This document shows, piece after piece, positions 35,998-45,993 of a stretch of DNA of 64,000 nt; within the stretch, counting starts at the first letter, position 1; every line of letters begins with the position of its first letter. Below the pieces are notes generated by a model. The model searched no databases. It saw nothing but the letters and a program-made list of their open reading frames with translations, and was not told the DNA's origin. Location of the stretch: assembly GCF_013318015.2 (NCBI RefSeq), contig NZ_CP115841.1, positions 186,001-250,000 on the forward strand, in the 5' to 3' direction. This DNA is from Agrobacterium tumefaciens (GTDB taxonomy: Bacteria; Pseudomonadota; Alphaproteobacteria; Rhizobiales; Rhizobiaceae). Position numbers and translations under genes: made by a program.

Positions 35998-37278
35998 ATG
36001 AGTATTTTCGGCACTATGCGAACCGGTGTGTCCGGCATGAATGCACAGGCTAACAAGCTGGGAACCGTTGGCGACAACATCGCCAACGCAAGCACCACCG
36101 GCTACAAGCGCGCATCGACGTCGTTCTCCTCGCTCGTTCTGCCCTCCTCGTCGGGCAGCTATGCCTCCGGCGGCGTGCAGTCCAACGTTCGCTACAGCAT
36201 TTCAGAGCAGGGCAACCTGTCCTACACCACGTCGAGCACCGATCTTGCCATTCAGGGTAACGGTTTCTTCGTGGTTCAGGATGGTGGCGGCACGCCTTAT
36301 CTCACACGTGCCGGCTCGTTCGTGAAGAATGCGGAAGGCTACCTGGAAAACGCAGCGGGCTTCCAGCTGATGGGTTACCCCTACGGGGCAAATGCGCCAG
36401 CTGCCGTCGTCAACGGCTTTACCGGCCTTGAGGCCGTCAACGTCAATAATTTCGGCCTGACAGCATCGCCCTCCACGCAGGGCAGCTTCCCGGCCAACCT
36501 CAATCGCGATGAAGCCGCTGTTGCGGCGGGCTCGCGTCCGAGCGACAACCTTGCAACATCGACGATCGGTAACAAGACATCGTTGACGGCGTACGACAGC
36601 GGTGGCGCGAAGGTTCTCTACGATTTCTATTACACCAAGACCGGCGCCAATACCTGGGAAGTGGCAGTCTATCGTCAGGACCAGTCGACCAATGGCGGCT
36701 TCCCTTACACGGCGACCCCAGCAGCGAACCTTGTCAAGGAATCAGTCACGCTGGCATTCGACCCGGCGACCAATAAGCTCACACCTACCTCTCCAAAGTC
36801 GATCACCATCAACGACACGGTCAGCGGCGTCCCGCAGGCAATAAGTATCGACCTGTCCGACATGTCGCAGTTCTCGACGAAGTTCACGCCCGGCACCGCG
36901 ATCCTGAACGGTAACGGCCCGAGCCAGATCAAGGACGTGGAAATCGGCAAGGACGGCGTAGTGACTGCAGTCTATCAGGATGGTGGCCGCCGCAACATCT
37001 ACCAGCTGGCGGTTGCCACGGTGCCGAGCGTCGACAACCTCTCCCCTCAGAACGGCAACGTTTATCTGCCGAGCAACGACTCGGGCGTCGTCACCATCGG
37101 TTTCCCGCAGACGGGCAGCTTCGGTTACATCCAGAAGGGTGCGCTTGAGGGCTCGAACGTCGATATCGCCAGCGAACTCACCGATATGATTGAATCCCAG
37201 CGTATCTATACAGCGAATTCGAAAGTCTTCCAGACCGGGTCGGATTTGATGGATGTCCTGATCAATCTGAAGAGATAG
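35998..37278 (+). CDS. flgE: Flagellar hook protein FlgE
   Basis: 426 residues. The N-terminal rod/hook motif (SIFGTMRTGVSGMNAQANKL, VGDNIANASTTGYKR), the variable centre, and C-terminal IESQRIYTANSKVFQTGSD are as expected. It is the hook subunit, exported until FliK/FlhB switches specificity. It starts the flgE-flgK-flgL-flaF-flbT-flgD run and lies just after rem, which probably controls it. Confidence 0.97.
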   Translation: MSIFGTMRTGVSGMNAQANKLGTVGDNIANASTTGYKRASTSFSSLVLPSSSGSYASGGVQSNVRYSISEQGNLSYTTSSTDLAIQGNGFFVVQDGGGTPYLTRAGSFVKNAEGYLENAAGFQLMGYPYGANAPAAVVNGFTGLEAVNVNNFGLTASPSTQGSFPANLNRDEAAVAAGSRPSDNLATSTIGNKTSLTAYDSGGAKVLYDFYYTKTGANTWEVAVYRQDQSTNGGFPYTATPAANLVKESVTLAFDPATNKLTPTSPKSITINDTVSGVPQAISIDLSDMSQFSTKFTPGTAILNGNGPSQIKDVEIGKDGVVTAVYQDGGRRNIYQLAVATVPSVDNLSPQNGNVYLPSNDSGVVTIGFPQTGSFGYIQKGALEGSNVDIASELTDMIESQRIYTANSKVFQTGSDLMDVLINLKR

Positions 37279-37300
37279 TAATTCTCACGAGGACAAATGA

Positions 37301-38779
37301 ATGTCGCTCACGTCAGCAATGAATACTGCGCAGTCGATCTTCAACAATACAGGCAAGCAGACGGACGTTACTTCGAAAAACATTGCCAATGTGGGTAATG
37401 CGAACTACGTCAAGCGAACCGCCATTCTCGGCACGACCATGTCAGGTGCAAGTATTGTCGCCAACGGCCGTGCCCAGAATGAGAGCCTCCTGAGGCAGAC
37501 GATCTCCAGTGCATCCCTCGCTTCCGGCCAGAAAACCGTTCTGACCGGGCTCGAGGAGATGAAAAGCCTTTTCGGCGGCAACGATTACGAGAGTTCGCCT
37601 GCCACCTATATGAAGGAACTGCTGAAGAGCCTTGACGGTTACGCCTCAAAGCCGAGCGATTCCGCGCTTGCTGCGACTGCGGTTACATCAGCCGTGGACG
37701 TCGCCAATTCCCTGAACAAGGCTTCGTCCGAGTTGCAGGCGATGCGCCTGCGTGCCGACAAGGAAATGTCCCTTCAGGTCGACAAGCTGAACGGCCTGCT
37801 CGCGAAATTCGAGGAAGCCAACAACGAGGTCAAGGCGCAGACCGCGATCGGCGGCAATCCAAGTGATGCTCTCGACCAGCGCGAGACGCTGCTGAAGGAC
37901 ATTTCGTCCATCATCGGGATCAATGTCGTCAATCGTGAAAACAACGACGTGGCGCTCTACACGGCGGATGGCGCGACCCTGTTCGAAGTCGTGCCGCGCA
38001 AGGTTACTTTCAAGGCGCAGCCGGGCTACGACGCGACGGTCACGGGGAACGCGATCTACGTTGATGGCGTCGCGATCAAGGCGAGCAGCGGCAGCAACAC
38101 GACAGCGGAAGGTTCGCTTCAGGGTCTGATGCAGGTTCGTGACGACCTGGCGCCAACCATGCAGAGCCAGCTCGACGAAATTGCGCGCGGCCTCATCACC
38201 ATGTTTGCGGAAAAGCCGGCCAGCCCCACCAGCACGCTGCCGAAGATGCCAGGCCTCTTCACCTACGGCTCCCCTGCGGCCACAACCATTCCGGCAAGCG
38301 GTGTTGTCTCTCCCGGGCTCGCTGCGAGCATTACCGTCAACCCTGCGTTAATTATTTCCAAAGGTGGAAACCCGGAATTGTTGCGCGACGGCGGTATCAA
38401 CGGTACCGCTTATGTAATCAACAGCACAACTTCAGGCGGAACCGGGTTTTCCGCACTGATCGACAGCTATGTCACTGCTTTTGACGCGCCCATGAATTTT
38501 GCCGCGTCGACACGTATCGATACGAATACAAGCATCCTGAAATACGGCACCAACTCGGTGGGGTGGCTCGAACAGGAACGATCCGGCGCAACTTCGGCAA
38601 ACGAAGCGAAAAGCGCGCTCTATGAGCGCTCCGCCACCTCCTATTCGAACAATACTGCCGTCAGCCTGGATGAGGAGCTTTCGCTGCTCATGGATATCGA
38701 GCAATCCTACAAGGCCGCCACGAAGCTGGTGACCACCATCGACGACATGCTCAAGTCGCTGATGGATATGGTGAGGTAA
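37301..38779 (+). CDS. flgK: Hook-filament junction protein FlgK
   Basis: 492 residues. The N-terminus (SLTSAMNTAQSIFNN, TSKNIANVGNANYVKR) and C-terminal SLLMDIEQSYKAATKLVTTI are HAP1-type. It joins hook and filament with FlgL. It starts 22 bases after flgE and ends three bases before flgL. Confidence 0.95.
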   Translation: MSLTSAMNTAQSIFNNTGKQTDVTSKNIANVGNANYVKRTAILGTTMSGASIVANGRAQNESLLRQTISSASLASGQKTVLTGLEEMKSLFGGNDYESSPATYMKELLKSLDGYASKPSDSALAATAVTSAVDVANSLNKASSELQAMRLRADKEMSLQVDKLNGLLAKFEEANNEVKAQTAIGGNPSDALDQRETLLKDISSIIGINVVNRENNDVALYTADGATLFEVVPRKVTFKAQPGYDATVTGNAIYVDGVAIKASSGSNTTAEGSLQGLMQVRDDLAPTMQSQLDEIARGLITMFAEKPASPTSTLPKMPGLFTYGSPAATTIPASGVVSPGLAASITVNPALIISKGGNPELLRDGGINGTAYVINSTTSGGTGFSALIDSYVTAFDAPMNFAASTRIDTNTSILKYGTNSVGWLEQERSGATSANEAKSALYERSATSYSNNTAVSLDEELSLLMDIEQSYKAATKLVTTIDDMLKSLMDMVR

Positions 38780-38782
38780 TAG

Positions 38783-39886
38783 ATGAAAACGTCCTTCATT
38801 TCATCGCTGGCGATGCAGAACAGCATGCGCAGCACCATCCTCAAGGCCCAGCTTGAGATGACGAACCTCAATACCGAGCTGACCACGGGCAAACATGCGG
38901 ACCTGGGCGTGACGCTGGGTGCCAACACGGCCCGCAGTCTTGACCTTAATCGCGATGTCGATCGTCTCTCTTCGCTCGTCAGCGTCAATTCCATCGCCAC
39001 GCAGCGCCTCAAGTCCTCTCAGGCGGCACTTGATGGCATGGCAAAGGCCGCCCAGGAAATTCAGAAGGTTCTTGTTCCGAATACCAGCAGCGCAGCACCA
39101 ACGCTGGCAACGGTCGCCAAAACCATTTCGAATGCGTTCAACACCTTCACCGGTTTTGCCAATACGGCAGTCAGTGGCGAATTTCTGTTTTCCGGCATCA
39201 ATACGGATGTGAAGCCTATCGATGACTACTTTGCCGAAGGATCGACGCTGAAGGCAGCCTATGAGGTTGAGCTGAACGCGTTCATGGCGGCACAGACACC
39301 TGCGGTCGGTAACATTGCCGACCTGTCCAAAGATCAGGCCGCGGCGTTCATGACCCGTATCGAAGGCGTGTTCAACGGTACTACGCCGGTTACGAACCCA
39401 CCGCACAGCGATCTGACGGCCGGCCAGAATTACGATTTCTGGACGACCTATGGGTCGAAGGCGAGCGACACGAACATGACGAGCCGCATCAGCCAGAACG
39501 AGGTGGTCGAGACATCGACCAACAGCAACTCGCAGGGCATGCGTTATTTCGCGATGACAGCAATGACGGCGATGACGTTCCTTGATGACAAGGTCCCAAG
39601 CGACGTTCGCGAACTGGTGGCGACCAGGTCGGTGACCAATATAGGCACGGTCATTAGTGGTTTGAACCAGCAGCAGAGCCAGCTCGGCCTTTCCGAAAGC
39701 CGTGTTTCGAAAGCGAACGACTCGCTCGCCGCCCAGAAAAAGATCATCGAGACTCATCTGCTGGATATCGAGGGGATCGATACCTACGAGGTGAAGACAC
39801 GCCTGGATCTGCTCCAGCAGCAGATTGAAATTGCCTACAGCCTTACGTCGCGTCTGCAAAAAATGAGTCTGGTAAACTACCTCTGA
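38783..39886 (+). CDS. flgL: Hook-filament junction protein FlgL
   Basis: 367 residues, with a flagellin-like N-terminus (MKTSFISSLAMQNSMRSTI, MTNLNTELTTGKHADLG) and C-terminal helix. This is HAP3, the second junction layer. It belongs to the flgE-flgK-flgL operon; flaF follows after 34 bases. Confidence 0.94.
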   Translation: MKTSFISSLAMQNSMRSTILKAQLEMTNLNTELTTGKHADLGVTLGANTARSLDLNRDVDRLSSLVSVNSIATQRLKSSQAALDGMAKAAQEIQKVLVPNTSSAAPTLATVAKTISNAFNTFTGFANTAVSGEFLFSGINTDVKPIDDYFAEGSTLKAAYEVELNAFMAAQTPAVGNIADLSKDQAAAFMTRIEGVFNGTTPVTNPPHSDLTAGQNYDFWTTYGSKASDTNMTSRISQNEVVETSTNSNSQGMRYFAMTAMTAMTFLDDKVPSDVRELVATRSVTNIGTVISGLNQQQSQLGLSESRVSKANDSLAAQKKIIETHLLDIEGIDTYEVKTRLDLLQQQIEIAYSLTSRLQKMSLVNYL

Positions 39887-39920
39887 TGAACAGGGGTGGC
39901 GGCAGATAAAGGATACATGA

Positions 39921-40265
39921 ATGTACCAGTTTTCCTACGCCGAAATCATGGAGGATGGTGTCGCAGACGCGAAGGATCGCGAGCGGCAGGCGTTGACAAA
40001 ATCGATCGATCTACTGGTGGAGGCAAAGGATTCCTCTTCCCAGCGCCACACGATCGAAGCGCTTTTTTACACTCGACGGGTCTGGATCCGCTTCATTGAG
40101 GACCTCAAGCAGCCCGAAAACCAGCTGGCCATGGAACTCAGGGCAAATCTGATTTCGATCGCGATCTGGATTTTGAAAGAGTGCGAACTGATCCGGAAAC
40201 GTCAGTCGACGAATTTCCAGGGTATAATTGACGTGACAACCATCATCAGGGATGGACTGAAATGA
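39921..40265 (+). CDS. flaF: Flagellar biosynthesis regulator FlaF
   Basis: 114 residues, cytoplasmic, with the family segments [19 protein letters not shown] and [15 protein letters not shown]. FlaF is needed for flagellin synthesis or secretion and works opposite or together with FlbT in alphaproteobacteria. It overlaps flbT by four bases, so the two are made in fixed ratio. Confidence 0.95.
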   Translation: MYQFSYAEIMEDGVADAKDRERQALTKSIDLLVEAKDSSSQRHTIEALFYTRRVWIRFIEDLKQPENQLAMELRANLISIAIWILKECELIRKRQSTNFQGIIDVTTIIRDGLK

Positions 40266-40711
40266 AAAGTACACTTCGAATCTCGCTGAAATCGGGCGAA
40301 AAGATTTTCATCAACGGCGCGGTTTTGCGGGTGGATCGCAAGGTGGCCCTCGAATTCCTGAACGATGTCACGTTCCTGCTTGAAAACCACGTCCTGCAGC
40401 CGGAGCAGGCGACGACGCCGCTCAGACAGCTTTATTTCATCGCCCAGATGATCCTCATCAACCCGGAAGGACGCGAACAGTCGACGAACCTGTTCCGCAA
40501 ATCCGTGAGCATGCTGCTGAATTGCTTCCAGCATGATGAGATTCTGGCCGAACTCAAGCGTATCGACGGTCTGGTTGCCTCGGGTAAGGCTTTCGAAGCG
40601 CTGAAGGCCATTCGTGGCCTGTACCCGACCGAGGAAAAGATCCTCAACAATCAGGAAATGACCCCCGCAACGATCGAGCAGATTCGCAAGGAGATCGCAC
40701 CATGGCGGTAG
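40262..40711 (+). CDS. flbT: Flagellar regulator FlbT
   Basis: 149 residues, with [19 protein letters not shown] and [10 protein letters not shown] typical of FlbT. In Caulobacter FlbT acts on the 5' untranslated region of flagellin mRNA and lowers its stability; in some rhizobia and Brucella it is an activator. The conserved hairpins in front of flaA, flaB and flaC are candidate targets. It overlaps flgD by ten bases. Confidence 0.95.
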   Translation: MKSTLRISLKSGEKIFINGAVLRVDRKVALEFLNDVTFLLENHVLQPEQATTPLRQLYFIAQMILINPEGREQSTNLFRKSVSMLLNCFQHDEILAELKRIDGLVASGKAFEALKAIRGLYPTEEKILNNQEMTPATIEQIRKEIAPWR

Positions 40712-41172
40712 ATGCAGTCACGTCGGCAGCCTCTAATCCCTGGGCAAATGCCGGGGCGAGCAGCAACGACAAAAGCGCGGCCTCGCTTAACTACGACAGC
40801 TTCCTGAAGCTTCTCATCGCCCAGATGAAAAACCAGGATCCGACCAGCCCGATGGATGCCGGCCAGCAGATGTCGCAGCTTGCGAGCTTCTCGCAGGTTG
40901 AGCAGACGATCAAGACCAACACCCATCTGAAGAGCATGCTGCAGGCCGAAGCCCTGACGCGCGCTTCCGACCTGGTTGGCAAAACGGTCAAGAGCGCCGA
41001 CGACAAGGTCACCGGCGTGGTAAAGGAAGTCGAAGTCTATTCGGACGGCGTCGTCGCCATCACAGAAGCTGGTGACAAAGTGCTGCTGCAGGCCGGTGTG
41101 ACCTTCTCGAACGGTCCGATCGCGACTACACCTGATAGCGGCACCGATTCGGACGTGCCTGCAGGTTCCTGA
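40702..41172 (+). CDS. flgD: Hook-capping protein FlgD
   Basis: 156 residues, the short form found in alphaproteobacteria. The N-terminal [20 protein letters not shown] and [14 protein letters not shown] are diagnostic. FlgD caps the growing hook. The C-terminal Ig-like part of longer FlgD proteins is absent. Its start is inside flbT. Confidence 0.94.
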   Translation: MAVDAVTSAASNPWANAGASSNDKSAASLNYDSFLKLLIAQMKNQDPTSPMDAGQQMSQLASFSQVEQTIKTNTHLKSMLQAEALTRASDLVGKTVKSADDKVTGVVKEVEVYSDGVVAITEAGDKVLLQAGVTFSNGPIATTPDSGTDSDVPAGS

Positions 41173-41181
41173 CATTGAAGA

Positions 41182-41198
41182 GGCGGCATGATGCCGCC
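41182..41198 (+). repeat. Hairpin between flgD and fliQ
   Basis: GGCGGCAT (41182-41189) and ATGCCGCC (41191-41198) form a stem, followed by only three T residues. It could be a weak attenuator or mRNA processing site separating hook genes from export genes. Confidence 0.5.
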
Positions 41199-41221
41199 TT
41201 TCCGGAATAAAGGATGCGACG

Positions 41222-41488
41222 ATGAACGAGGCCGATGCGCTTGATATCATGCAGGCGGCAGTCTGGACGGTTCTCGTCGCGGCCGGTCCCGCCGTTCTCG
41301 CGGCCATGATCGTTGGTGTCGCCATCGCCTTCATCCAGGCCCTGACCCAGGTTCAGGAAATGACGCTGACCTTTGTCCCTAAAATCGTAACGATCATGAT
41401 CGTTCTCGGCGTTGCCGCCCCGTTCGTGGGCGCGCAGATCGCCCTTTTTTCCAATCTAGTTTTTTCGCGGGTTCAGTCGGGCTTCTGA
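41222..41488 (+). CDS. fliQ: Flagellar export apparatus protein FliQ
   Basis: 88 residues with two membrane helices (about 14-38 and 50-75) and the FliQ motif IAFIQALTQVQEMTL. It is part of the FliP-FliQ-FliR gate. The gap of 159 bases to flhA is the largest in this run. Confidence 0.96.
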   Translation: MNEADALDIMQAAVWTVLVAAGPAVLAAMIVGVAIAFIQALTQVQEMTLTFVPKIVTIMIVLGVAAPFVGAQIALFSNLVFSRVQSGF

Positions 41489-41647
41489 CGCCCGTCCCGT
41501 CTGGATGCCATCCTCGCGCAAGCTTCAGCGACTAGGGATAGGCTGAAGCATCGGGCTGAATTGCGTCAGCGATTTTAGAAAACCGGTGCCGCGGAACCGT
41601 GCGGCGGCTTTTCCGTCGCCCTTCTCATGAAGAGACAGGACGATTTT

Positions 41648-43735
41648 ATGGCGCAACCACCAGTCATTTCCTTGCCCAAGGTAAGCCCGAGCATGCGGGA
41701 TGTCGGTTTCGCATTGGGCATCGTGTCGATCCTCTGCGTGCTGTTCCTGCCCATTCCGGTCGTTCTGGTGGATGTCGGTCTGGCCTTTTCCATAGCACTT
41801 TCGGTCCTCATCCTCATGGTGGCGCTCTGGATACAGCGTCCGCTGGATTTCTCGTCTTTTCCAACCGTGCTGCTGATCGCGACCATGATTCGCCTGTCGC
41901 TGAACATTGCGACGACGCGTGTCATCCTTTCGCACGGCAACGAGGGGCCGACGGCGGCGGGCGGCGTGATTGCGGGCTTCTCCAGCCTCGTCATGTCGGG
42001 CGACTTCGTGATCGGTCTGATTGTCTTTCTGATCCTGATCACCGTCAACTTCATCGTTATCACCAAGGGTGCCACCCGTATCGCCGAAGTCGGCGCGCGC
42101 TTCACGCTGGATGCCATTCCCGGCAAGCAGATGTCGATCGATGCGGATTTGTCCGCTGGCATCATCGATGAAAAGGAAGCGCAACGCCGTCGCCGCGAGC
42201 TGGAAGAGGAAAGCTCGTTCTTCGGTTCGATGGACGGTGCCTCGAAGTTCGTACGCGGCGATGCGATCGCCGGCCTGATCATCACCGCGATCAATATTTT
42301 CGGCGGCATCATCATCGGTTACTTCCGCCACGGCATGCCGATCGGCGAGGCTGCCGATGTTTTCGTGAAGCTTTCGGTCGGCGACGGTATCGTTTCGCAG
42401 ATCCCGGCCCTTATCGTGTCGCTGGCGGCCGGCCTTCTGGTGTCGCGCGGCGGCACCTCGGGATCGACGGATCAGGCCGTCATCAATCAGCTGAGCGGAT
42501 ATCCGCGTGCCTTGATGGTCGCAGCCATGCTGATGGGGCTTCTTGCCGTCATGCCGGGATTGCCCTTCCTGCCCTTCACGCTTTTGGGCGGCATCATGGC
42601 CTTCGGCAGCTGGTATATTCCGCGCCAGGTCGAAGCGGAAAGCGCGCAGCGCCGTCAGGAAGAGGAGGACAAGGTTCTCCAGACCAACGAAGCGGAAAAG
42701 GACTCCGTCAAGCAGGTCCTCAAGACGTCCGAAATCGAACTTGCCCTCGGCAAGCAGGTTTCGACCCGCCTCCTCGGCGCGCATCAGGAACTGGCTTTCC
42801 GTGTCGGCAAGATGCGCAAGAAGTTCGCGACCCAATACGGCTTCGTCGTGCCGGAGATCAAGGTCTCCGACGACATCATGATCCCGGAAAAGGCCTACCA
42901 GATCCGTGTCCATGGTACGACGATCGCGTCGAGCAATCTGCGCGTTGGCGATGTTCTTGTCGTGACGGGGGCAGGGCGCAAGCCGAGCATTCCGGGCGAC
43001 GAAATCCGCGAACCCGCCTTCGGCATGCCGGCCGTTTCCATTCTCGAGACATTCACCGAGGATTTGAAGCGCGAAGGTTTCCACCCGATCGACAATGTCT
43101 CTGTGGTGCTGACGCATCTGAGCGAAGTCATTCGCAACAATCTGCCGCAATTGCTGTCCTACAAGGACGTCAAGATCCTCATCGACAGGCTGGACCCGGA
43201 ATACAAGAAGCTTGCCGACGAAATTTGCTCGTCGCACATGTCCTATTCCGGCCTGCAGGCCGTGCTGAAACTGCTGCTCGCCGAACGTGTGTCGATCCGC
43301 AACCTGCATCTCATTCTGGAAGCGGTCGCCGAACTTGCCCCGCATGTGCGCAAGACCGAGCAGATCGTCGAACATGTACGGGTGCGCATGTCGCAGCAGC
43401 TCTGCGGCGATCTTGCCGACAATGGCGTATTGCGTGTGCTTCGCCTCGGCAACAAATGGGACATGGTCTTCCATCAGGCGCTCAAGCGCGATCAAAAGGG
43501 CGAAATCGTCGAATTCGATATCGATCCCCGCCATCTCGAGGAATTTTCCGAGCAGGCATCGAAAGTTATCCGTGAATTCATGGATCGCGGACTACCCTTT
43601 GTCCTTGTCACGTCGCCGGAAACACGGTCCTATGTGCGCATGATCATCGAACGACTCTTTGCGACCCTGCCGGTTCTCTCGCATGTGGAACTGGCCAAGG
43701 GGCTGGAGATCAAGATTCTGGGCGCCATTTCATGA
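41648..43735 (+). CDS. flhA: Flagellar export apparatus protein FlhA
   Basis: 695 residues from the ATG at 41648 ([14 protein letters not shown]); an ATG seven codons earlier is less family-like. It has eight predicted membrane helices in the first half, [13 protein letters not shown], a linker after about residue 330 and a cytoplasmic domain that docks chaperone-substrate complexes. It forms the nonameric export ring. It overlaps fliR by four bases. Confidence 0.97.
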   Translation: MAQPPVISLPKVSPSMRDVGFALGIVSILCVLFLPIPVVLVDVGLAFSIALSVLILMVALWIQRPLDFSSFPTVLLIATMIRLSLNIATTRVILSHGNEGPTAAGGVIAGFSSLVMSGDFVIGLIVFLILITVNFIVITKGATRIAEVGARFTLDAIPGKQMSIDADLSAGIIDEKEAQRRRRELEEESSFFGSMDGASKFVRGDAIAGLIITAINIFGGIIIGYFRHGMPIGEAADVFVKLSVGDGIVSQIPALIVSLAAGLLVSRGGTSGSTDQAVINQLSGYPRALMVAAMLMGLLAVMPGLPFLPFTLLGGIMAFGSWYIPRQVEAESAQRRQEEEDKVLQTNEAEKDSVKQVLKTSEIELALGKQVSTRLLGAHQELAFRVGKMRKKFATQYGFVVPEIKVSDDIMIPEKAYQIRVHGTTIASSNLRVGDVLVVTGAGRKPSIPGDEIREPAFGMPAVSILETFTEDLKREGFHPIDNVSVVLTHLSEVIRNNLPQLLSYKDVKILIDRLDPEYKKLADEICSSHMSYSGLQAVLKLLLAERVSIRNLHLILEAVAELAPHVRKTEQIVEHVRVRMSQQLCGDLADNGVLRVLRLGNKWDMVFHQALKRDQKGEIVEFDIDPRHLEEFSEQASKVIREFMDRGLPFVLVTSPETRSYVRMIIERLFATLPVLSHVELAKGLEIKILGAIS

Positions 43736-44487
43736 TAACCGACCCGCAAGGGACAATTATCGCATTGTTCCTTGCAATTTGCCGTATCGGCGCCTGCTTC
43801 ATGACCATGCCGGGCTTTTCCAGTTCGCGCATCTCGCCGCAGATACGCATTCTCCTGTGCGTTGCGGTGTCCATGGCGCTTCTGCCGGTACTGTGGGATA
43901 CGATCTATCCGAAAGTCTCCGGCGCAAGCCAGGGCGCCGTTGTCGGCCTCATCTTCACCGAGATCGTCATTGGCGCGATGTACGGGCTGATCGCGCGGTT
44001 TTACACGCTCGGCTTCCAGTTCACGGGCGCGCTCATCGGCGCATCCATCGGGCTTAGCGCTCCCGGCGGAGCGGATGCCGTTGAAGACGTGCAGGAAAAC
44101 CAGATATCGAACTTCATCACCTTCGGTGGGCTCATGGTGCTGTTCATCCTGGATTTCCACCATATCGTCCTGCGGGCGCTGGTCGATTCCTACGCAACGA
44201 CACCGGTCGGCGCGCTCATCAGCGGCCAGAAGATGCTGATAACCCTGACAGACACGCTGCGCGCCTCCTTTTCCATCATGCTGCGGCTTGCCAGCCCCTT
44301 TGTAATTTACGGTCTGATGTTCAACGTTGCGGTCGGCCTCATCAACAAGCTGGCGCCGCAAATCCCGGTCTACTTCATATCGACGCCTTTCGTTCTCGCG
44401 GGCGGTATTTTCATGCTTTACCTGTCGATCGCGGCCCTCATCCGGCAATTCGTGGATGGTTTCGGCCCGGTCTTCATCGGCTTCTGA
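43732..44487 (+). CDS. fliR: Flagellar export apparatus protein FliR
   Basis: 251 residues with about six membrane helices and FliR-type segments ([34 protein letters not shown]). It completes the export gate with FliP and FliQ. It overlaps flhA by four bases and is followed after 15 bases by a FliJ-like gene. Confidence 0.96.
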   Translation: MITDPQGTIIALFLAICRIGACFMTMPGFSSSRISPQIRILLCVAVSMALLPVLWDTIYPKVSGASQGAVVGLIFTEIVIGAMYGLIARFYTLGFQFTGALIGASIGLSAPGGADAVEDVQENQISNFITFGGLMVLFILDFHHIVLRALVDSYATTPVGALISGQKMLITLTDTLRASFSIMLRLASPFVIYGLMFNVAVGLINKLAPQIPVYFISTPFVLAGGIFMLYLSIAALIRQFVDGFGPVFIGF

Positions 44488-44502
44488 TCTGGAGAAAACG
44501 CC

Positions 44503-44922
44503 ATGGCTTCGGACAAGCGTTCGGCCAAACTCAAGCGCCTGGTAACGGTCCAGCGCCACATGGAGAAAATGGCCGAGGTGGAACTGGCCGACACCACCCG
44601 CGTGCGTGCCGAAGTGGCGCAATCCATGGAGAACGTGCTTGAAGCGATGAGTTCCATGGAGCCGGTCCACCAGACGTTCTCCAGGCACTATTCGGATCGT
44701 TACGGCCGCCTTGTCGTCAAGGACCGTCAGCTCTCCGGCGTGCAGCAATTGCAGGAAAACAAGGTGCTGAAGGAAAAGACCAAGGCCGACCGGCTGGAGG
44801 ACAGGATGCACCTCGCGCGCGATCTCGAGGATCGTGAGGCCGACGACAATGCAATCTATGATCTGTTAGAAATCACGAACGCATCCCGGACACCAGCCTC
44901 CAGCAAGGTTGGCGATCCATAG
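44503..44922 (+). CDS. FliJ-like coiled-coil protein
   Basis: 139 residues, nearly all helical and charged, with two long helices predicted at about 5-60 and 68-112 and a disordered tail; no membrane segment. The size and architecture match FliJ (about 147 residues, an antiparallel coiled coil), which sits in the central pore of the FliI hexamer. The start (ATG with GGAGA upstream) directly follows fliR. FliJ is otherwise not recognisable in the window. The assignment rests on architecture and position, not on a clear motif. Confidence 0.55.
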   Translation: MASDKRSAKLKRLVTVQRHMEKMAEVELADTTRVRAEVAQSMENVLEAMSSMEPVHQTFSRHYSDRYGRLVVKDRQLSGVQQLQENKVLKEKTKADRLEDRMHLARDLEDREADDNAIYDLLEITNASRTPASSKVGDP

Positions 44923-45037
44923 TCTGTCCCGTTGTTGCATCGTTGGGCGTCCAGAGAGACGTATTCAGCGGTGTTTCTTGATTGAGCGAACGCCCCGGTT
45001 TTAATGCCGCCCGTTCGTCAGCTCGGGAGTTCTGGAC

Positions 45038-45595
45038 GTGGCGATATCGGTTATAAGCGATCTGGTGATGGATGTGGTTCGCGCTGCGGACCCTCAGGAA
45101 GTGCAGGTCGCCCAGGAAAAATTGAAGGCGAACAAGGCGGCTTTCGCTGCGACGAGCCTTGCCGATTCGGGCAAGGGCTTTGGCGCTGCCATTGATATGC
45201 TTGACAGCGCCACTTCGAAGGCAGGTCTCGGCAATACCAACATCCGCTCTGCCCGTACCGAAGTTCCGGAAACATATCGCAAGTATGAGGCTTCCGTGCT
45301 TCAGACCTTCGTTGCCAACATGCTGCCGAAAGACAGCGAGGAGGTCTACGGCAAGGGCAACGCCGGCGAGATCTGGAAAAGCATGATGGCGGAACAGTTT
45401 GCCGACACGATCTCCAGAAATGGCGGCGTTGGCATTGCAGAACAGGCCTACAAGGATGCGTTGCGGAAAGCCGAGAGCAAAGGCATTACCGACGTATCCA
45501 TGAATGACAAAGACCATAATGCTGCAATTCGGATGGTGGCGGAGTTCGAAAGGCAGGTCCTCGGCGTTTCCAATGATAAAACGGACGAGGCTTGA
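45038..45595 (+). CDS. flgJ: FlgJ-like rod-binding protein
   Basis: 185 residues from a GTG with GGGAG upstream. The C-terminal half has the rod-binding FlgJ domain: YRKYEASVLQTFVANMLP, AGEIWKSMMAEQFADTI and GGVGIAEQAYK. There is no muramidase domain; that activity is probably supplied by the transglycosylase at 34361. It should act as the rod cap. It overlaps the open frame of the FlgN-like gene. Confidence 0.82.
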   Translation: MAISVISDLVMDVVRAADPQEVQVAQEKLKANKAAFAATSLADSGKGFGAAIDMLDSATSKAGLGNTNIRSARTEVPETYRKYEASVLQTFVANMLPKDSEEVYGKGNAGEIWKSMMAEQFADTISRNGGVGIAEQAYKDALRKAESKGITDVSMNDKDHNAAIRMVAEFERQVLGVSNDKTDEA

Positions 45596-45624
45596 GCATG
45601 ATAAATCATAACGAGGAGACAAGC

Positions 45625-45993
45625 ATGGACCTTATGTCGAACGACCACCGCATCAAATCCGTTCTCGGCCGTCTTGAAATGATCATCGACAATGAGAATG
45701 ACAATATCGGTAAGGACCCCCAGTTCGATTTCAAAGTCTCCAATGCCCATAAAAGCCGTTGCCTCTATGAGTTGACGATGTTGTTCCGCGATACGCCCCA
45801 TGAGGAAATCGCCGCCGGACATCTCGATCAGGTGCAGGGCATCAAGTCCAAGCTCGCGACCAATGCCAGCCGCGTCGAGGCGCATCTGAATGCGGTTCGC
45901 GCTGTTGCGGATTTGCTCAAGACCGCGATCCAGGAAGCCGATACGGACGGCACCTATTCCCAGGAACAGTTCATGTACGGCGCAGCCTCCTGA
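45625..45993 (+). CDS. flgN: FlgN-like export chaperone
   Basis: 122 residues from the ATG at 45625, which has GAGGAG seven bases upstream; the frame opens earlier at a TTG overlapping flgJ, with no such site. It is helical and cytoplasmic. The C-terminal NASRVEAHLNAVRAVADLL and the TDGTYS ending resemble alphaproteobacterial FlgN proteins, which chaperone FlgK and FlgL. The stop TGA overlaps the next ATG (TGATG). Confidence 0.7.
   Translation: MDLMSNDHRIKSVLGRLEMIIDNENDNIGKDPQFDFKVSNAHKSRCLYELTMLFRDTPHEEIAAGHLDQVQGIKSKLATNASRVEAHLNAVRAVADLLKTAIQEADTDGTYSQEQFMYGAAS

Noticed and set aside
41525..43534. A long open frame on the minus strand across flhA
   Set aside because: It is antisense to a clear FlhA and its translation is His, Arg and Asp-rich without any family motif, as expected from the complement of a GC-rich gene. 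The same holds for long antisense frames over fliG, aglA, aglK and edd.
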